Source of the DNA: Apis mellifera | Lineage: Eukaryota; Arthropoda; Insecta; Hymenoptera; Apidae | DNA length: 64,000 nucleotides | Assembly (NCBI RefSeq): GCF_003254395.2 | Contig: NC_037641.1 | Span: 2,744,001-2,808,000, forward strand | Direction of reading: 5' to 3' | Shown: one piece after another, positions 12,861 through 25,900 of the stretch | Layout: each line of letters begins with the position of its first letter | How positions within the stretch are numbered: the first letter of the stretch is position 1 | Program-made: the position numbers and the translations under genes | Notes under the pieces: model-generated | What the model was told of the DNA's origin: nothing | Database searches by the model: none | Seen by the model: the letters and a program-made list of their open reading frames with translations, nothing else

Positions 12861-15700
12861 GGTATACCGTCCTGCACCGAAGCCGCTGATCAACTACCTG
12901 TCTTAGCATAATCGTGCAAGCATACATATTTACTATATATACATACTGAACGAGTTATTTAATATTGGATCTTAAAATATCATTGTCAATTTTTTAATAA
13001 TCTGAAAATTTTCCTAAAGATATCGATCGCCTGAATAAAATACGAAGAAATCGAAGATGCAAATGATGCAAAGATCAGTCAATTTATTTGCGTGTCAGGA
13101 TTACAATTTGTTCGAAGAATACGATTTTGTTTTAGTTAAGAGATACTAAATTTACTAAATTTATTTACAATACTTATAGTCGATCTTAATGATTAATAAA
13201 ATATTGAATTTAATTTTTTTTTTTTTGTTCTTTTAAATGAAGTGAATTAAAGAAGAAATTTATAATTTATAAAGACAAAGATAATTGTGAAATTGTAAAA
13301 TTATAAAAATTTTGATATTCTTATTGCGATGATTTGAAAAATAGAAGAGAGATTAGATATTAATTATTATTGATATATTATTATTTGGTATAAAATGCGA
13401 TACCAAATCAATTATTTTTTACGTGAAAGATATTCATATAAAAGCTGATTATTGGATATACTAGTGAGTGATATTTTTATAAGTTACATAATAGCGATCA
13501 ACACATTCAAATATGTATATTTTATTTATTATTTTAAAAACTGAAAAATAATGTAATTTAAAAAGTCATTCAGTATATATATAGTATAATTTGTAATAGA
13601 GTTTTGAAATCATTTTGAATATGCAACAATTTGATGGTATTTATATATCTGAATTTTATAATTAGATATATTTAATTATTTGATTTGTTTAAATTTATAT
13701 GCTTGATGTTTTAGAGAGAAGAATTTAGAAATTCTAGAAAGAAAAAGAGAATATTAAGCTAATTAATAACTGTTAATCTATCTTTGAAAAAATATTTGAA
13801 TAATGAAAGATTAATGAGAAGAAAAATAAATTGATCAATTCATAAAATCAATCTTTTCATAGTTAAGAAATCTAAAATAAAATTTCAGAAAGTACATAAT
13901 ACAGTAAATAGTTTTTAATCAATAAAGAGATTGTAAATAATGAAGGATTTTAATCATTAGATATTTTATAATAATAATTTAGTAATTTTTTCAATAATGA
14001 TAAAATCAGAAACAGTGGTCGAATTTAGAATAAGAATTTAGAATTTTTTTGATCCAATTATTTAAATCCTTTGAATGGACTATTAATAGAATTCACATAG
14101 ACTATGGAAATGAATTAGTTATAAGTTAATAATATTCAAAGATATTTTAATATTTTATTAAAATAAAAATTGATAAATGATTAGTAATAATAGTGATATT
14201 AATAAAGAAATAAAATTTTCAAAATGATGTTAAATTCTTTTTAAAATCCTGTGATAATTGAATATTAATGAAATTCATATATATACAGACCAATGGAAAT
14301 CAATGTAAATGTAAATATTTCAGAGATTGTAATTTAAAAAATCTCATCAATGACAAATGATGATTCAATTCAAAAAAAGAAAATTGGTATTTTTATAATG
14401 TTCAGATGAGAAAAAAGATTAAGTAGAAGATATGATTATTTTAATAAAGAATTGATTGATTGATATTGTTAAACATATAATTATTGATGGAAGTAAAAAT
14501 TCATAAGTTTTCTTAAAAATATTAAATCTCAAAATATTTTAGAAATTAGACTTATTACTTACTCATCTTAAAATATTATATTTAATGAATAATATAAAAT
14601 ATTATTTTTCTAAAGCGTTAGCTTCTAGAATTTTATAACTTTTAATTATATTATTATTTATGTAATATTATAATATTTCGAAGATCATATTAACATGACT
14701 GAATTCAAACACTGTTTACAATGAAAACTGGTTTATTTAATTTCATTCTCACGCAAGTGTTCAATCACTTTTACTCATATATACAGAGTTAGGCATCTAA
14801 AACAGGCCACTTGAATATCTTGATTGTTATTAATGGTAAAATAAAAATATATTAGATCAAACTTGCATGATCGAGGAATATATAATTTGATATATATACA
14901 TCAATATATATTGATTTTTAATAAATAAATACATAGAGATCATATAAAATCAATTTTGTTTTTTGTACAAATATATGCAAAGAAATATATTATTCCAAAA
15001 ATAATTCAAAGTTAAAAATCGAAGTTGATCTTTATATGATCTCTATTATTCCATGTAATTAAAATTTTTTAAAAATTATTTGATCAAATTATGTATTTCT
15101 TGACATTATACATATTTTATTTGATACATTTTATTTTATCATCAAGTCTAAATATTTACATGTCTCACTTTACATATTAAAATATTTAAATTAAAAATTA
15201 TAAAATTCTTAAAAACTTCAAAGATCTTATAAATAATTTCATTAGATCACATCTCATATATCACAATTATATCAAATCGATACAAATATATATTTAATAA
15301 TTTCTTCAAAAATTGATATTTCGTTGATAAATCTTCAATAATAAATGATCATAAATTTATCCTATATTTGATATACTTATATTTTAAAATCATATTTCAA
15401 GAATTATTAAACTGTCATTTTCAATAATCATTGTAGAAATCTTCAACATAAAAAGAATCAAAAATAATCTATCTACAAAATTTTTAACGGAAAAATTGCA
15501 AAAATTCAAAATTTTCAAAAATTTACCTATTGAAAATCGTTGTTATCGCTGAATCTCTTAATGCAGAAAGACATAAAGATCCAGCAGAAATTGTCTCACT
15601 ATAAATAGTCAAGGATTTATATTTTAGATCATATTCCATTAATCATCTAAATTTTCATCTTTGCTAATCAAAAGATTTAAAGCAAGAAGAGAGATAAATC
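12861..15700. other. AT-rich intergenic region upstream of KMO
   Basis: No coding exon, RNA gene or recognisable mobile element was seen. The first 60 bases upstream of the KMO ATG are the most mixed in composition and probably contain its leader or promoter. The rest is AT-rich DNA with short homopolymers. Confidence 0.6.
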
Positions 15701-16475
15701 ACCGCATAAACTTCCAACGCATGAGGAAAAATCCACTAAAAATTCCTTCAACATGAGAAGAAAAGAAGCCATTCATCGAAAGAAGATTCAAGCAAAGAAT
15801 AGATCAACTATTTATAAATACTCTATAATCTCCAATAAAAACAAACTACCGAACACAAGAAGAAAAAACTCTCTTCAACAGCAAATAAAAAATCCATCTA
15901 TATCATGATTATCTTATTAAAAAAAAGAAAAAACTTCAAAAATTGTAAATATTCCAGGTTGCCAATAGAAACAAAAACCAGAATGCAAGTTCACCAGAAG
16001 CAAGAAGGAAATCTCTCACTGGTCCCCCAGCAGGCCAGTCGAAAATTTCTGTTCGATCACGATTCTCTCGCTGCAAAAACAAAGAAGAACTTCAACAAAC
16101 CATCGCAAACCATCGCAAATAGTGCCAATAAAAATACGAATCATGTAAGATTTTACCAGACACCAGAAGAAGGAAAATTCTCACCATTCCATGGCAACCA
16201 GATCCTCCTGTTCGATTCTCTCTCTACAAAAAGAAACAAGAATCTCGAAAAATGCAGCTAGCAACTATTCCAAACCAAGCCAACGAAAACCAATCATGCA
16301 AGTTCACCATCCAACCAGATTCTCCCATGACTCTCTCACTACAAAAAAAGAAACAAGAATCTTAAAAAAAATATGGATACTAATACAAATTGCCAATTGA
16401 AAAACAAAAACCACTCAAACCATTCACAAGATACAAGAAGGAAAGCTCTGCTTCCCACGTCCGAGGTCCTCCTGT
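15700..16475. repeat. Degenerate tandem repeat upstream of the thioredoxin-array gene
   Basis: About four diverged units of roughly 110-160 bases from 15957 on share, in order, TTGCCAAT(A/T)GAAA, CAAAAACCA, a GCAAGTTCACCA-like block, AGAAGGAAA, then GTTCGATTCTCTC followed by CTACAAAAA and AAACAAGAA. Weaker similarity reaches back to about 15700. No protein is supported; the open frames here are accidental. A MEF2-type CTATTTATAA lies at 15808-15817, which may be chance. Confidence 0.55.
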
Positions 16476-16692
16476 TCGCTCTCGTCAGGGGATGGCGCGA
16501 GGAAGCTGAGAACGATCGTGGCGTGGCCGTCGTCGTCGGTTTCTTGCGGCGCTGTCCGAAAAATCAAAAATAGCCGATGTGCCAGTCAGTGCGGCGATGT
16601 CGACGGCGAACGACGTTTCGACGGTACGGTTCGGCCGGTGGTGGTGGTGCTGGCGGAGACGAAGGAGGAGTACTACCTGCGGGCCAACAACG
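16476..16692 (+). promoter_or_regulatory. GC-rich leader and probable promoter of the array gene
   Basis: A sharp GC rise directly before the start codon, with several upstream ATGs and a very short upstream frame (ATG at 16491, stop after five codons). No TATA box was seen. Probably 5' UTR plus core promoter. Confidence 0.5.
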
Positions 16693-16906
16693 ATGGGAGG
16701 ATACGCGAAGACGATCGTCCTTCTCGGTGTGGTCGCTGTGTTATGCGCCCTCCTGGCCACCGTGGACGCCGCCGCGAAGGCAAAATCTGACGAGCCATCC
16801 CGGCCCAAGGGAGGCCACAAGGAGGCCGAGCCTGTCATCGAGGAAGTTAACGCGAAGCAACTCGAGCGGCTCCTCAACGAGAAGGACTTTGTTGCCGTGT
16901 ACTGGT
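16693..16906 (+). CDS. Array exon 1: signal peptide and first strand
   Basis: ATG at 16693 is chosen because it opens a classic signal peptide (MGGYAKTIVLLGVV followed by AVLCALLATVDAAA). An acidic/basic linker and IEEVNAKQLERLLNEKDF then VAVYW follow. Upstream in-frame ATGs add an Arg-rich, unlikely segment. The donor is GTAAGT; exon ends with one base of the next codon (phase 1). Confidence 0.85.
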
Positions 16907-19900
16907 GTAAGTGTATTTTCCATCGGGAGAATTTTCTAATCTCTTCTGGCGGGGATCAGGAGTTTGGATCTTGCCGACTCTTTGGCGAGGAGTGGTTAGA
17001 ATCAAAATGGTGATGATGATGATGATGGCCGCGGTTCTTATGCTTCGTTTTTAGGATTGTCTTCTCGATTTCTGGGCCTGGTGTATAATTCGATAGTTTT
17101 TTTTTTTTTTTTAATGAAGAGATGGGAGTAGATGGAAGATCTACATTCTTTAAGGAAGGGGATGAATCGGGTGAACGACGTTGATTGCCCGATTTCTGCC
17201 TTCGACCTGTGATGTAATTCGTTTTGAGAATTAAGTATGTAAATTAGGTACTATTTTCTCATAGTTAGATGGATCGAAATAGCGATGATAATTGCAGTTT
17301 TTGTATTGAAAAATTCTCTCAATTTTTGGATTTGTGACGTAATACTTTTTGCCATTCTTTGAAATTATATTATTATATATATAATTATAAAGTTCAACAA
17401 GAATCTTTTCAAACATTTTTAAGCAAAATTCGAATAAAAATCAAATTTTACACATCAAAAATTGACAGATTAAAGACTCCATACGTTTAAAAACACATGC
17501 CAATAACTGATTGCAAAAGTCAGGAATTCAGAAAATGCAGAAACAGAGATATCATTGACACGTGTCGATTATGTAATTTCGATAGACTCTTTGCTCGTCT
17601 GATACTGTCATCAAATTCTTAGGGGCACCTTACTTTCCTCCCCCTCTTCTTCTCAATCCGTCTCACCATTTTCACTCTTGCATTCCTTTCGGTTCACCGA
17701 CTCTGCTGGCTCTCGATTCTCCTCCACCACCTTCCAACTTTTTCCAAGCGTCTTCTAAAAGAAATCTGGGTTAAAACCTGAATTCTTCGATGAGAGATCG
17801 CGCTGATATTTGAAATCGTAATTTACCAATAAGAATCAATATTATTCGTTTTATGTATCGTAAATTAATAATTGGTGGAAAATAATCGAACGTACTACGT
17901 TTGAAGATCGGATAGAATTAATCGGATTCATTACAGGAATATTCGTAGAATTTTCTTGGCTACGAGAAATTACTCTTCCACCCTTCCCACGTTTCTACGC
18001 GTCCTCTTCGCCTCGTTCCTCTTCTCCTTCTTCGAGAAATTACATAATCCGCGGCTGTGCCGTAGTGGGTGTCGATGAAAGCCAGAACTGCAGCACGCGA
18101 TTCGTCATTGAGATCGTTTCGCTTGCAAAAGACGACAAGTGAGACGTCAATATGGGCACTGGTTTAATGTACCAAGGCGGAGACGCGCGTTCGCGCGTTA
18201 TAAATAAATCCCCCAGCAGGAGATTGACGCCTCTGTTTCTCTACAAAGATACCAATCTCGTTGATCTTCTCCTCGCTCTTTCCTTTTCGATGATTCTCCA
18301 GGATGAACGAGGGTAACATTTAACACGCAGCAGAAAATAAATATTTCGAAGAAGTCAAGAAAGGTGAAATTCAATGATATTTCTTCTCTTTTAAATTTGA
18401 ATCTCGGTATCGACGTTCGGAACATAAATATGAAATATCTCAGAAAATTTCGTGTGTAAAAATAAATCTAAAAGAAAGATTCAGAATTAATTTTAATCAT
18501 TTTGAAAATTTGTCGAGCGCACGTGGCACGTTTCAATTAAAACAGCTATAATGCTTGATCCATTAATAGTTACATTGATACAATATTTGTTGAAAGATTA
18601 GAAGTCTGTTTCGAATCGACATCTCTCGAAAATGTTTCAATATTATATTTTCAAGCAAAAATTCATTTTTCTCTGTTAAATTAAAATTATTTTCAGTCGT
18701 TTTATTTCTATCCAACAACAAAGAATTGAATGATTTTTACTTTTGCATACGTTCGTAATTTTCTAAAAAAAAAAAAAAAAAAAAAAAGAGGGCTCAAAGA
18801 AAAAATTTTTGGACACAATGAAATAATCTTCTGATTAAATCACTCGTCTTGAGACACTCTGTGTATAATATACATGTTATGCACGCGAATTATATTCGCA
18901 TGACAATTAACAGGTATTAAATTCTCTCCCTTTGCCAAGTGGCCGGTCCGCTCAGTAGGACAAGCCGTCTCGAGGTAAACGCAAGCCTTCGTGAACGTTT
19001 GCGGGCGTGTAATAATTGGTGCAATAGGTCGGTGTGATTTTCCGTTATCGTTTATCCTTTTCGTTATTCGATTCATTCCTTTCGTTCAACCTTTATTTTC
19101 AACCGTCCAAATGTCAAAGAAGCAACAATAATTGTGATAAAATGTAACAAGAGACGTCGAACGAGATTGTTGATTCTATACAATTTTGGACACGTAAATA
19201 TAGAAACTGGTAACACCTTGGCACAATGAAACATTTATCAGAATATGAACACAGATAAATCATTCGTAGGATTTAAATGAAATTACGAATTGTCTCCAAG
19301 ATGCGAGATGATTTAAATAAAATTTCAAATTGCAACGTTCTACGGAATATTTTCAATAAACGAATAATGATTCGTGAGATCGTGATTATCGCTGCTCTAC
19401 TCCAAGGTAAAAATCTCGTGTTGACATGTTACGCAGGAACATAAATTTAGACGTCTGCGGACTCTAAATGAGATGGAAGTTTGAAGAAGGCATTAATCAC
19501 GGATTCGTTTAAAATTGTAGTTAAACGCGTAAATATAGAAGCCACGCCTTGGTATAATGCGTAAAGACTGTATCGAAGCATTGAACATTGGATATAAACA
19601 GTGTGTGTGCGTGAAACTAGTTGGCACAATGCATAGATTAGCATAAAGTTTTCTAATAGGCGTAATATAATAAATTGAAAAGAAAATCTTATTCAAAACC
19701 TCGAATATAAATAACAAAATAATAATCTTAGAATTGGCTATAATTACGAATTCATAAATACCCATTTATTATACAATGTTCAAAAAAATCATTGCAATTT
19801 TTTTAATGTCAAATCGTTGTTAAAAAAAACAATTTCCACAAAAAAGAAAATATACATCAAAATATACATCCTATTAAATTCTTAAAATTATTTATAATCG

Positions 19901-22900
19901 CTAATAATTATACCATTAATACGATGAAAATACATATTTAAAATTCTTTTTTTAAAAAATAGAGACGAAGAAATATATAGTTTACGTAAGTTACGTTAAA
20001 TTCAGTTAACATATCGATATTGTCATGCGAGAGAAGTGGAAGGCATACGAGATCGCCTTCACCGAGAAGTTCAAATCAAGAATGGACATAGAGCTTGGTG
20101 AGAACCGAAGGGAATTCAAGAAGTCAGTCTGGCTGCAATTTTATTGCTCCAATACAGGAAATGCAGCGGCCACTGACTCAACATCGTTGACGCACACTGA
20201 TGGCGGTCGTGGCATATCGAGACGCATTGCCAGCTGTTTATTTAATTCAATAGATGTAGCAACACGCTAGACGATGAAAATCAACTGATCGAGGAATTTT
20301 TTTAAATTACTTTCAAAAGAACGTGTGGGGGATGGAAATTTACTTTAATTTCGACATTGATTCGAATATTTAAAAGAAAGGAAAGATTGATAAAAATTAA
20401 TAAAAATTAGATTGAGATTAAATTTAAATCTCGAATTTAAACTGAAGATTGATTAAATATAATTGAAATATATATATAAAATATAAGTTTGGTTAATATG
20501 AATAAAATATTGAAGACAATTTCACAAATTTCGTTCTTTACATTCTTTATATTTGATATAAAAACAACGATGATAAAACGTTTCTCTCAACGCTTTCCTC
20601 AAATAGCGATGAAGATAATGATTCATTTAAAAGTAATAATAATTTTTATATAGATTCAAAAATAGAAATCCAAATCATAGAAGGTTGATTTCTCGAGAAT
20701 TATCGATTTACCTTTCTTCGCCCTATAATTTGCTCAAATCAGCCGGCTAATCCTCTCCGCAACAGTTTTAAATTCCAAGATCCTCGATTCATCCACCGTG
20801 AATCGAAACGAGGCGATCGGAGTCAAATGGCGCGGAAAAACGGCAAAGTGGAGCATGACGGGCAAAGTGTCACGTGTAAAGATAAACCAACACCTGGTCT
20901 AATAAGGGCTAAGACCTTTCGAAGTCAACGGGCCATGGGTCGTCTTCCTCTTTCTCTCTTGACAACCTGTTCCTGGCATATACCCGTGTGTGTCACGTAA
21001 GCTGCATTCCGCTCGCGATTTTCCCCTGAATCACGTTTTCATAATACCGTCTGACGTAATGGCTAACATGCTAGAAGACGGACGAAATAACCAACAGCAA
21101 CGATCCGCGCCGAAACAGCTCCGGACGGCTGTATCGACCCTCTGCCAAGAGGAGGAAATCACTTCGACGAATCAGTTGTTTATTAATCATTATCGCTTAT
21201 TAATTCCTTTCCCTTTATTTTATTTGTCTTCATTCGCTCTTTGTTATTTATTCGCTAATTATTTGTTCGATTTTCAATCAGTAACGTTATCCTTGGAATA
21301 GGCTTTTTAATAGGCTTACTTAGCTGAGCAATTATATTGTCAGCAAAGAAAAGAAGAAATATGAGGGAATTTATGTTGGCTCGAAGATCAATGATTTAGA
21401 AACCTGTTGGAAGCTTGTTAAAAAGTTTATGATTGCAATATTTTTTTGTATTAAGGTTGAAAGAAGGAATTAATTAACGTTAATTAACATTTTTTTTAAG
21501 AGATAGAAATTTTGGCACTGTTATAAATTATTTTTCTCTGAATTATACAAATTCTTATTATTGTTTCGTTATTCAGCTTGTCAACAATCTAATTCGCCAA
21601 TTCTAATTTCTTTTTCATTCAACTTATATGATTAAATTATTTTTCTTGACATTGTATTATTAAAGAATTTTTAACAATTGACAAAATATCTTTCTTTGAA
21701 TAATAAAAATTCTTTATGTCTCCAATTTAATCCAATCCACAATTGGATCGCGAACTTTAATAATAAATTATTAAATCTACACTATTCGTATCATTCTGAA
21801 AAACCAGGTTTCTCTCCGCTTCTTTCCTCGACGTCGTTCCGTGACGTAACGAAGTTACTCTGAAAATACACCAGTATGAAGCGAGAGAAACGTTTCGTTT
21901 GCGCCCTCTTCTCGCCTCTTCTCCCCTCTGTCCTCCTGTAAAAATAGTCCTTCGAGAGAAATCTTTCTCACGCTCCACCCCTTTCCCACCCCCCATCCCG
22001 GCCTCGATCATGGACACGCGAAAATTATTTATTTCGAGCATTTTTATAGAAACACTCCATTGGCCGGGGTTCTGGTCGATCGGCAGGGAAGAGACACCTC
22101 TTCAAGCTTGCCGTAGCAAGGCCGGCGCTCCGGTAGCCGCCGCTTTTAGCACACGTTCGAGTTATTTTAGCGCTTGCCGCCAAGCCTCTCGCTACCGTCT
22201 CGCCTGAAAACATATCGTCCTCGACCACCCTGCATCTATGATCCACCTCGGTTCACCTGTGCCTCGATCGAGCGATTCGAGAATTCAACGTCTAGATTTT
22301 AAGCATCGTACATTTCGGAGAAAGATCAAGATGGCGATGAGTTTTTCGAGCAGACTCGTCGCGAAGACCCGGATCACGAGCTCGAAATGTACACCTATTT
22401 CCAGCCATCGTATCCTCGCGGCTTTTTTGCGCGAATCCCAATTTTTTCTGCAAAAAATCTTTCCAAGTCTGAGGGCCTATTTGGTCTATTCTGTTTTTAA
22501 TCCCTGAACTAGAAGTCTATTAGTGTTAAAATATCTAAAAGTTCTGTATGTAACGAAGTCTAAAATTTAAAAATTCGTGTTTTAAGTATAAATTTTTCTT
22601 TTGATTTTCAAAGCTTTCACATACTTTCGTGTCAATAACAAAAGAATCTTTGAAGCTCACGAATCGAGGCTCGAAAAATCTTTGGATTGGTTCAAAAGAG
22701 AGTGAATGAATTTTGAATAGAATTAATTTCGCTTGTAATTTTTCATAGATTTTTAATAGAATTATTTCTTTGGATTTTAATGTTGGAGAATTATTGAAAT
22801 CTTTTAATGAAAGTTATTAGAAACTGTTTGATGATGTTAAATGATATTGACTAATTTCTCTTGATAAATGTATAAGAAGAGTAATGAAAAATAATTTTAA

Positions 22901-25900
22901 AGAGAAAAAGGAAAGGAAAATGGAAGAAAGGAAAGAGAAAAAATGTTCATATGTTTAATGAATTCATAATTAAAAAAACTAAATTAGTTGATATTTATAT
23001 TAAAAAATATTTAAAATATTTTTATATTAAAAGATATTTCTTCTATAGCAAATGTAATTTCAAAGAGATTTTCAATTTGCCAATTTAATTTAATTGAAAT
23101 TTTAAAACTATATATCTATTATTGAAGAATAGATTTGATCATTTTGTTTATAAAAATATTGTACAATCAGGTGCTCAATATTTTTTAAGATATTTATAAC
23201 TAAAGTCTTACCAAAATATTTATATTAAAATAATCTAACATTAGATATTTCAAAAATTTACATAAATGTAATTTAATAGTTCAATAATCTAATATTTCAA
23301 AATTTTAAATTAAAATATAATTTAATAGTGTCCAAATCTAAATTCCACAACTCAAAATTCCAATAATTCAAAATTCTAAATCAAAAAATTTAACAAGATT
23401 CCGAATCTCAATATTACTTTTTATTAAAAATTCTAAATTAAACTTAATGACACAATTAAAATTTTAATATTACAAAATTCTACAATAAAAAGGTTCAATA
23501 GCTATAAAATCCTAATTTTATATAAAAAAAAAATCTAAGAAATTTCAAATTTCAATGTATCAAAATTCAAAAATAAAATAATTTAACAATGTTCCATACT
23601 AACATATTCCAAACTAAACTTAAACTTTATATACCGTCATCCATATCGGCAATGAAAATATTTTCAAAGCTTAGAGACGATTCCAAAAGAATCAAAAGGT
23701 GTAACAGGAAGACATAGTCATCTCAAGTGGATATTTCCAGATGTTCTCTCCCTCGTTTCGAGCTTCCTAAAAGACGAGCTCTTTCCGCTCGATCTATTAA
23801 GGAGAGAATTTCTTGTCCAACCATATTCCCTCGTTTTTATCGTGTTATGGACATCGAACAATTACCCTTTAATCGGCTTGAAAATCGCTCAACAGAGTGC
23901 CATTTTACGCGTAAACGTTTCATCCCTGTGTAAACCGTGATTTACAGTTTGTTCACATACAATGTTGTTCATCGTGACTTAATAAGAATCCATTGAAAAG
24001 AGAAGGAAAGGTGAAACCAGAAATACATAACATTGGCTTAGAAATACTGTTCGTCGAGGAAAATGGTTTTGCTATAGCTTTCGTTCCACTAATAAACTGT
24101 TTCTCAGCCGCGTGCAACTGGTTTAACTATCGTCTCGAATTTCACTCTCATTAGCTACAAACATGAAATGGGAAATTGAAAACTGTGGAAATATTGTATC
24201 CTTGAACGCATGGATTTACGATCGCGGAACGTGCGAGATTTAAATTTTCGCGCGTTTCCACGTTTGAGGTTAGGTTATCGATTCCAAGGCCGTGATCGTT
24301 ACAAAGGAGGGAACAAAATACATCTTTCGAATTTCAGAATCTAAAATTGTTTCGAGGGGTACTTCGATGATTTTCCACATCTGCGAGATTTGGCAACGGG
24401 AAACGTTCGAAAGAATATTTTCACCTCGAATTGCATTCTTTTGTCCGTGAAAAAGAAAGGAAATTATAAATTATCAAATATTAATTTGATATCGGAATAT
24501 CAGATTGGAAAACAAATATTTTCATATCGAAAATAATAAAAAAAAATTTACAATTGAACATTAATGTTTAAAAATTTTTAAATTTCTAATGTAAATAATA
24601 ATTTTCACGAAAGAGGAAACATTAAGAAACAATATGTAAATGTGACAAAAGTGTTATTACTTGTTCAGAGAAAATTTGAAAGATAAAAGATGAAATATCT
24701 GAAAACATTCTTGGCCACCTGTCCACGGCTTAATTTAATTATCGGTTTGCCAGGAAAAAGTGAGAATGAGAAAATTGCTAATTCAGTGATAAGCACCGCT
24801 GATTCTCTGCCAACTATTCGCGTTGCTCGGATATATATACACTCGATACTATAGGTTGTTTATTCAGGAGTAGATGGCCGGTAGTATGTTTGCTTGAGCA
24901 CGTCGTCGCTACTTTAATCATAAGCTAAACGCACTGTTACATTTTCTTTTTTTTTTGTTACAATATTATAGCCATTCTCGAAGAGAATACTTTTTCTCAT
25001 TATCTTGAAACTTCTTTAAACATAATTCGACGTAATCATTTTATTCAGAATTATTCTTTTTAAATCACTATATTGATTCATAAAAGCTTTAGAACGTTAA
25101 ATATGTAGGATTGAAAAAGAGATTTGCTCATTAAAAGTAAATTTAGATACTTTCTTTTTTTTAAGAATGCTGAAATAAATTATTTCATTAAGTATTTCAG
25201 TAGGATTTTTTATATAATTTATAATTTTGATGAAAATCATAAATTTAATAAGAAAACGCAATTTCACATTTGTTCGATTCATTTATGATTCTTCAAGTTT
25301 ATTTAACGTTTGCAAGTACAAGATGGCAATAAAATTGTAGGTTTGCAGGCACGTAAAATATTCAATGGAAATATTCACAGGAAGCCACTTATCAAGAAAG
25401 CAAATAGACAGTAATAGATTAAACACAGTAATGCAACAAACTCGATTTGCATAAAAATTTGGAGAGATGTCTATAAAAAGAACAACAATTACTAGTAATA
25501 TCGCCATATAGATCACTGCACCTTGATGTCACAGAATTTATAACCATCAACCTTTCTAATTCACATTTCACAATTCTTTAATTTTGCTTAACCTTTAAAA
25601 ATCTTGAAAGATCGATTGAAAAAAGATTTTTAGAAAGAACTTTTTTAAATCTATAAAACTTCTTTTGACCAATCATCGTATATATTTCAAAAGCGATGTA
25701 TCTACATAAATCTTTCAATATCAATTTTTACAATGTAATTAATTCGATCTTTTAAAAAAAATATTCAGAGATATTCGCCTTTTCAAAATTAGAATTTTGA
25801 TTCAGAGAGGATAAATAGAGCGTGTTTTACACGTGCATTAATAGCTCATCGAAGAAAAATCATCGATGAACGTGTTGGAACAATAGTGGTACACCGAAGA

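Noticed and set aside
15808..15817. MEF2-like CTATTTATAA as a muscle enhancer for the array gene
   Set aside because: Such AT words are expected by chance in this composition.
16485..16939. Several overlapping frames on both strands in the GC-rich leader
   Set aside because: GC-rich DNA has few stops; only the frame opening at 16693 has a signal peptide and array homology.
21757..22507. Overlapping open frames in an intron 1 GC island
   Set aside because: No domain, no matching splice phase, frames on both strands; probably noncoding.
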